Assembly (NCBI GenBank): GCA_031550325.1
Contig: JAVBOR010000021.1
Coordinates: forward strand, 1 to 10,118
DNA length: 10,118 bases
Source: JAVBTT01 sp031550325
GTDB lineage: Bacteria > Bacillota > Clostridia > Oscillospirales > UBA929
Direction of reading: 5' to 3'
The translations under genes were made by a program, and so were the position numbers. Of this stretch, positions 7,842-10,118 are shown one piece after another. The stretch's first letter is position 1. The number at the start of each line of letters is the position of its first letter. Under the pieces are notes generated by a model that was not told the DNA's origin, did no database searches, and worked only from the letters and a program-made list of their open reading frames with translations.

Positions 7842-7873
7842 GCGATTCTTTGTATCCGGGCGGCAATCCGCGC

Positions 7874-7901
7874 TTGCCTTGGACGAAATCGGTGATATAA
7901 T
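7874..7901 (+). promoter_or_regulatory. Promoter of the MATE gene
   Basis: TATAAT at 7896-7901 is a perfect -10 hexamer, extended by TGA (7893-7895). TTGCCT (7874-7879) lies 16 nt upstream as a 4-of-6 match to the -35. Transcription would start near 7908, leaving a leader of about 235 nt before the MATE ATG. I found no comparable promoter closer to the gene. The two divergent promoters are back to back, with predicted starts about 100 bp apart. Confidence 0.7.
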
Positions 7902-7921
7902 AGGGAATACCGCGCGGCGGT

Positions 7922-7957
7922 GGGCTCCCCCAAAACGGGTCGAGCCCCCTCTTTTTT
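7922..7957 (+). terminator. Terminator-like hairpin (attenuator candidate) in the MATE leader
   Basis: GGGCTC (7922-7927) pairs with GAGCCC (7942-7947). An inner CCC/GGG (7928-7930 with 7937-7939) extends the stem, and CCTC plus six T (7952-7957) follow. This resembles an intrinsic terminator about 15 nt after the predicted transcription start and well before the gene. A competing hairpin, GCcCCCTC (7944-7951) with GAGGGaGC (7958-7965) around a T6 loop, shares bases 7944-7947 with the terminator 3' arm. The two cannot form together, which is the arrangement expected of an attenuator. Confidence 0.5.
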
Positions 7958-8009
7958 GAGGGAGCGGCGGCGCAAAAAGGGGAGCGGACTGTCTAGTCGA
8001 CGTTTTAAC

Positions 8010-8104
8010 CCAAAGCCTTGTCATGTGAATGGCCCGGAGGGGAAGCCGGGTTTTGCCGCAAAACGGCGAAAGGCCCTGATTTGCGGGATAAGTCATGGTT
8101 TTGG
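8010..8104 (+). ncRNA. Multibranch structured leader RNA upstream of the MATE gene
   Basis: CCAAAGCC (8010-8017) pairs with GGTTTTGG (8097-8104; one G-U) and encloses two hairpins: CCCGG (8033-8037) with CCGGG (8046-8050), and GCCG (8055-8058) with CGGC (8064-8067). A GGCC/GGCC pairing (8031-8034 with 8072-8075) can close both. The fold sits 39 nt before the start codon, inside the long leader, and has the shape of a riboswitch aptamer or translational regulator. I compared it by eye with remembered cobalamin, TPP, c-di-GMP and guanidine-I consensus elements and found no match. MATE genes in Clostridia are known targets of guanidine riboswitches, including the guanidine-IV (mepA) class, but I cannot confirm one here. 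Confidence 0.35.
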
Positions 8105-8142
8105 CGCGGCGAAGATCTTTTTGACAGCCTGAAAGGAGTAGT

Positions 8143-9558
8143 ATGGAGGAAAAGCACGAACTGAATCCGGCCGAGCGGCGCATGGCCGAGGAAAAGGTGA
8201 GCAGGCTCCTGCTGAAGTATTCCCTGCCCACCATCATCGGTATGCTGGTCAACTCATTATATAACACCGTGGACCGGATTTGGGTGGGGAAAATTCCCGA
8301 TGTCGGGACAGAGGCGCTGTCCGGCATCGGGCTGTGTATGCCGCTGATGAACGTCATCATGGGCCTGAGCATGCTGGTGGGCATCGGCGCAGCTGCCTGC
8401 ATTTCCATCCGGCTTGGCCGCCGGGACCACGAGGGCGCCGAACAGATTCTGGGAAACGCCCTGAGCCTGATCGCCATCATCGGCGTGGCCGTCACCATAT
8501 TGGGAGTTGTGTTCGCGCAGCCCCTGCTTGAGATGATCGGCGCGCGCGACCTGACGATGCCGCACGCCCTGCCGTACATGCGCATCATTTTCGGCGGCTG
8601 TTTGTTTAACATGATGGCCTTTGCGCTCAACCACCCCATCCGCGCGACCGGTGACCCGGTGCGTTTCGCGCGCACCCAGCTGGTCGGCGGCATCACCAAC
8701 GCCATCCTTGACCCGATCTTTATCTTTGTCTTTGACATGGGCATCGCGGGCGCTGCGGTGGCCACGGTGATCTCGCAGGCGGTGTCGCTTGTGATGGTGC
8801 TGCAGCATTACATTTCGCCCAAAGCCGTCCTGCGGTTTAAGCGTTCCTGTCTGCGTCCGCGGTGGAGTACGGCCGCGGCGATTTTCGCCATCGGGCTTTC
8901 GCCGTTCTTAATGCAGATTGCCGGCAGCGTCGTGACCATTGTTGTCAACCGCAGTCTGGTGCGGTACGGTGACATCGCGTTCGGCGCAAACGGCGGGGAT
9001 ATCGCCATCGGCGCGATGACGGTCATCAGCAGCATTGCCATGCTGTTTATGATGCCGGTGTTCGGCATCAATCAGGGGGCGCAGCCCATCATCGGCTTTA
9101 ACTACGGGGCGGGCAACGTCAAGCGTGTGCGCGACGCGCTGAAGTGGTCAGTGATCTACGCGATGATCATCACGGCCATCGGCTTCGTTGCCGTTGAGCT
9201 GTTTGCCGAGCAGCTGGTCGTGCTGTTTAACCCCGATCCGCTGCTCATCGAGATCGGCGCGCGCGGAATGCGCATTTTCCTGAGCATGTTCATCATCGTC
9301 GGGCTCCAGGTGCCCATGTCCAACTTCTTTCAGGCCATTGGCAGGGCCAAAATCTCCATTGTGCTCAGCTTGCTGCGCCAGGTGATTCTGCTCATCCCCG
9401 CCTACCTGATCCTGCCGCTGATCTTCGGGTTTTCCGGCATCTGGTACGCCGGCCCGATGGCGGACGTCATCGCGGGCATCGTCACCTGCGCCTTTGTGGT
9501 GCGCGAGCTCAAGCACATGAGGCTGGGAATCGGCGCACACGCAGAGAGGGCCCTGTAG
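8143..9558 (+). CDS. MATE family (MepA-like) multidrug efflux transporter
   Basis: This is a cation-coupled antiporter of the MOP superfamily that expels drugs or other organic cations. The 471 residues fit the family, with about twelve hydrophobic segments in two six-helix halves separated by a basic loop (about 222-242). Family features include LPTIIGMLVNSLYNTVDRIWVG (28-49), NHPIRATGDPVRFA (163-176), NAILDPIFIF (186-195) and the diagnostic GINQGAQPIIGFNYGAGN (308-325) of MepA/DinF-like members. The second-half PMSNFFQAIGRAK (391-403) mirrors the first-half RATGDP element. The ATG has AAAGGAG (8132-8138) 4 nt upstream. It is a single-gene unit divergent from the gdpP operon, with a long leader suggesting regulated expression and its own terminator downstream. 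The substrate cannot be told from sequence. Confidence 0.93.
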   Translation: MEEKHELNPAERRMAEEKVSRLLLKYSLPTIIGMLVNSLYNTVDRIWVGKIPDVGTEALSGIGLCMPLMNVIMGLSMLVGIGAAACISIRLGRRDHEGAEQILGNALSLIAIIGVAVTILGVVFAQPLLEMIGARDLTMPHALPYMRIIFGGCLFNMMAFALNHPIRATGDPVRFARTQLVGGITNAILDPIFIFVFDMGIAGAAVATVISQAVSLVMVLQHYISPKAVLRFKRSCLRPRWSTAAAIFAIGLSPFLMQIAGSVVTIVVNRSLVRYGDIAFGANGGDIAIGAMTVISSIAMLFMMPVFGINQGAQPIIGFNYGAGNVKRVRDALKWSVIYAMIITAIGFVAVELFAEQLVVLFNPDPLLIEIGARGMRIFLSMFIIVGLQVPMSNFFQAIGRAKISIVLSLLRQVILLIPAYLILPLIFGFSGIWYAGPMADVIAGIVTCAFVVRELKHMRLGIGAHAERAL

Positions 9559-9615
9559 CCAATCCTTCGGCTTGGCTGCAAAATAATAGACCGGATCAAA
9601 CCGCTGAGGCGGTTT
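9557..9615 (+). other. Two small hairpins after the MATE stop codon
   Basis: AGCCAA (9557-9562) pairs with TTGGCT (9572-9577), overlapping the stop codon, and AAACCGC (9598-9604) pairs with GCGGTTT (9609-9615) around the loop TGAG. Neither is followed by a T-run. They could help stabilise the 3' end of the mRNA ahead of the proper terminator at 9622. Confidence 0.45.
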
Positions 9616-9621
9616 AAAGAG

Positions 9622-9657
9622 AAAGGCTTTCCCGGAGTAAATCCGTGAAAGCCTTTT
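9622..9657 (+). terminator. Intrinsic terminator of the MATE gene
   Basis: AAAGGCTTTC-C-CGGA (9622-9636) pairs with TCCG-T-GAAAGCCTTT (9642-9656) around a 5-nt loop, with one C-T mismatch, and runs into TTTTGTT. It lies about 64 nt past the stop codon. Its inner 25 nt (9627-9651) is nearly identical to the palindrome at 41-65, so a repeat-family palindrome appears to serve as the terminator. Confidence 0.75.
9633..9645 (+). repeat. Palindromic repeat core, copy 3
   Basis: CGGAGTAAATCCG, differing from the other two copies by one loop base. It forms the tip of the terminator at 9622-9657 and lies about 27 nt before the left-end hairpin of the IS200-like element. Confidence 0.7.
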
Positions 9658-9671
9658 GTTACTGGAGACAA

Positions 9672-9690
9672 CCACCGGCTATGCCGGTGG
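9672..9690 (+). repeat. Left-end hairpin of the IS, candidate TnpA binding site
   Basis: CCACCGGC (9672-9679) and GCCGGTGG (9683-9690) form a perfect 8-bp stem with loop TAT. IS200/IS605 transposases recognise subterminal hairpins close to each element end. The position about 120 nt before tnpA and next to the putative tip fits that role, but the matching right-end hairpin is not visible here. Confidence 0.5.
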
Positions 9691-9727
9691 AGCGAAAAGA
9701 GCTTTAGCGATGAAAATAAAAAAAGAA

Positions 9728-9785
9728 CTCCCTTTGATATACTACAAGTGCGGTCTGTCAACTGCACTTGGGAAATCAAAGGGAG
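9728..9785 (+). promoter_or_regulatory. Hairpin covering the tnpA ribosome binding site
   Basis: CTCCCTTTGAT (9728-9738) pairs perfectly with ATCAAAGGGAG (9775-9785). An inner CAAGTGC/GCACTTG stem (9745-9751 with 9764-9770) caps it. The 3' arm contains most of the GGGAGGA ribosome binding site (9781-9787) of tnpA. In IS200 a comparable 5'-UTR hairpin is known to repress transposase translation. An extended -10, TGATATACT (9736-9743 plus its leading T), lies in the 5' arm without a clear -35. If used, it would yield transcripts lacking the 5' arm and so an open binding site. Confidence 0.65.
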
Positions 9786-9794
9786 GACATTCGA

Positions 9795-10118
9795 ATGAAT
9801 GACAGCAACAGTTTAGCACATACCAAATGGAACTGCAAATACCACATAGTGTTTGCACCCAAATACCGCAGGAAGATATTTTACGGAAAGATGAAGGCGG
9901 AAATAGGGGCAATACTGAGAGAATTGTGCAAATGGAGGCAGGTGAACATAGTAGAAGCGGAGGTATGCCCTGATCACATCCACATGCTGGTAGAAATACC
10001 GCCAAAGATAAGCGTGTCAAGTTTTGTGGGATTTTTGAAGGGTAAGAGCAGTCTGATAATGTATGAAAGACATGCAAACCTGAAGTACAAGCACGGCAAC
10101 AGGAGCTTTTGGTGCCGT
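9795..10118 (+). CDS. tnpA: IS200/IS605-family Y1 transposase TnpA, 3' end outside window
   Basis: TnpA is a HUH single-strand transposase that cuts and rejoins DNA ends through a tyrosine. The 108 visible residues start MNDSNSLAHTKWNCKYHIVFAP-like, followed by KYRRKIFYGK (23-32). The metal-binding HUH motif is PDHIHMLVEIPP (59-70), with histidines 61 and 63. Then come KISVSSFVGFLKGKSS (71-86) and RHANLKYKHGNRSFWCR (92-108). Family proteins are about 150 residues, so some 45 residues with the catalytic tyrosine lie beyond the window. The frame is intact as far as seen. The ATG has GGGAGGA 7 nt upstream, buried in a hairpin. Confidence 0.93.
   Translation, partial: MNDSNSLAHTKWNCKYHIVFAPKYRRKIFYGKMKAEIGAILRELCKWRQVNIVEAEVCPDHIHMLVEIPPKISVSSFVGFLKGKSSLIMYERHANLKYKHGNRSFWCR

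Larger units (their letters stand above)
9672..10118 (+). mobile_element. IS200/IS605-family insertion sequence, left part (cut by window end)
   Basis: A Y1 transposase gene is preceded by a subterminal hairpin and a long 5'-UTR hairpin, as in IS200-like elements. These move as single-stranded DNA, carry no terminal inverted repeats and make no target duplication, so the left tip cannot be fixed by eye. It probably lies between 9657 and 9672, just 3' of the T-rich tail of the MATE terminator, which suits the family's habit of inserting after short T-rich motifs. The right end is outside the window, so whether a tnpB gene follows is unknown. Base use is visibly more A-rich than in the GC-rich host genes. 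Confidence 0.75.

Noticed and set aside
7778..7975. N-terminal extension of gdpP by 66 residues
   Set aside because: The extension is basic and low in similarity to GdpP, overlaps the promoter at 7813-7841, and the ATG at 7777 has an excellent ribosome binding site directly before the membrane helices.
8010..8110. Cobalamin, TPP or c-di-GMP riboswitch
   Set aside because: Short resemblances exist (GGGGAAGCCGG, CCCTGATTTG, CAAAGCC), but the core conserved elements of each class, such as the cobalamin CCGCAACTGT box, the TPP CTGAGA box and the GEMM GGGCAAACC arm, are missing.
8121..8126. TTGACA just before the MATE start
   Set aside because: The matching -10 would fall inside the coding sequence, so it cannot serve the annotated start.
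7920..8132. 70-codon open frame in the MATE leader
   Set aside because: It starts at a GTG without a ribosome binding site, runs through strong hairpins and shows no protein-like pattern; it is better explained as structured leader.
9742..10077. 111-codon open frame on the minus strand over tnpA
   Set aside because: Antisense to a clear Y1 transposase, with no known domain; an antisense RNA to the transposase is possible, but a protein is not supported.

Overview
The window reads as a chromosomal segment of a fairly GC-rich member of the Clostridia (Firmicutes), most likely a gut Oscillospiraceae/Ruminococcaceae-type organism. The reasons are strong AGGAGG-type ribosome binding sites, sigma-A promoters with extended -10 elements, and two gene blocks that are well known in Firmicutes: gdpP-rplI-dnaB and tilS-hpt-ftsH. 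Genus-level placement is inference.

Most of the window (about 7.8 kb down to 0.2 kb, minus strand) is one six-gene housekeeping operon transcribed leftwards: gdpP (c-di-AMP phosphodiesterase), rplI (ribosomal protein L9), dnaB (replicative helicase), tilS (tRNA-Ile lysidine synthetase), hpt (hypoxanthine phosphoribosyltransferase) and ftsH (membrane AAA+ protease). The first five are almost gapless: 17 nt, 5 nt, then overlaps of 8 nt and 4 nt. This suggests co-transcription and translational coupling. Only ftsH, which starts with TTG, follows a longer structured spacer. A good promoter (TTGTCA, 17 nt, TGATATACT) lies just upstream of gdpP. After ftsH comes a cluster of four hairpins (41-180), the one nearest ftsH having a perfect 17-bp stem.

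Divergent from the operon, on the plus strand, is a MepA-like MATE efflux transporter (8143-9558). Its best promoter (TGATATAAT) lies about 235 nt upstream of the start codon. The implied leader holds a terminator-like hairpin with a T6 run, an alternative hairpin overlapping it, and a multibranch fold closed by an 8-bp stem. This is the most interesting feature of the window: a candidate regulatory leader or riboswitch in front of a multidrug/toxin exporter. I recognise no known riboswitch class in it.

Downstream of the MATE gene are a likely intrinsic terminator (9622-9657) and the left part of an IS200/IS605-family insertion sequence. Its Y1 transposase gene (tnpA, HIH motif) runs off the window end, and its ribosome binding site lies inside a long hairpin. 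A palindrome with the core CGGAGT(G/A)AATCCG occurs three times, twice in the hairpin cluster after ftsH and once as the MATE terminator next to the IS. This points to a dispersed palindromic repeat family.
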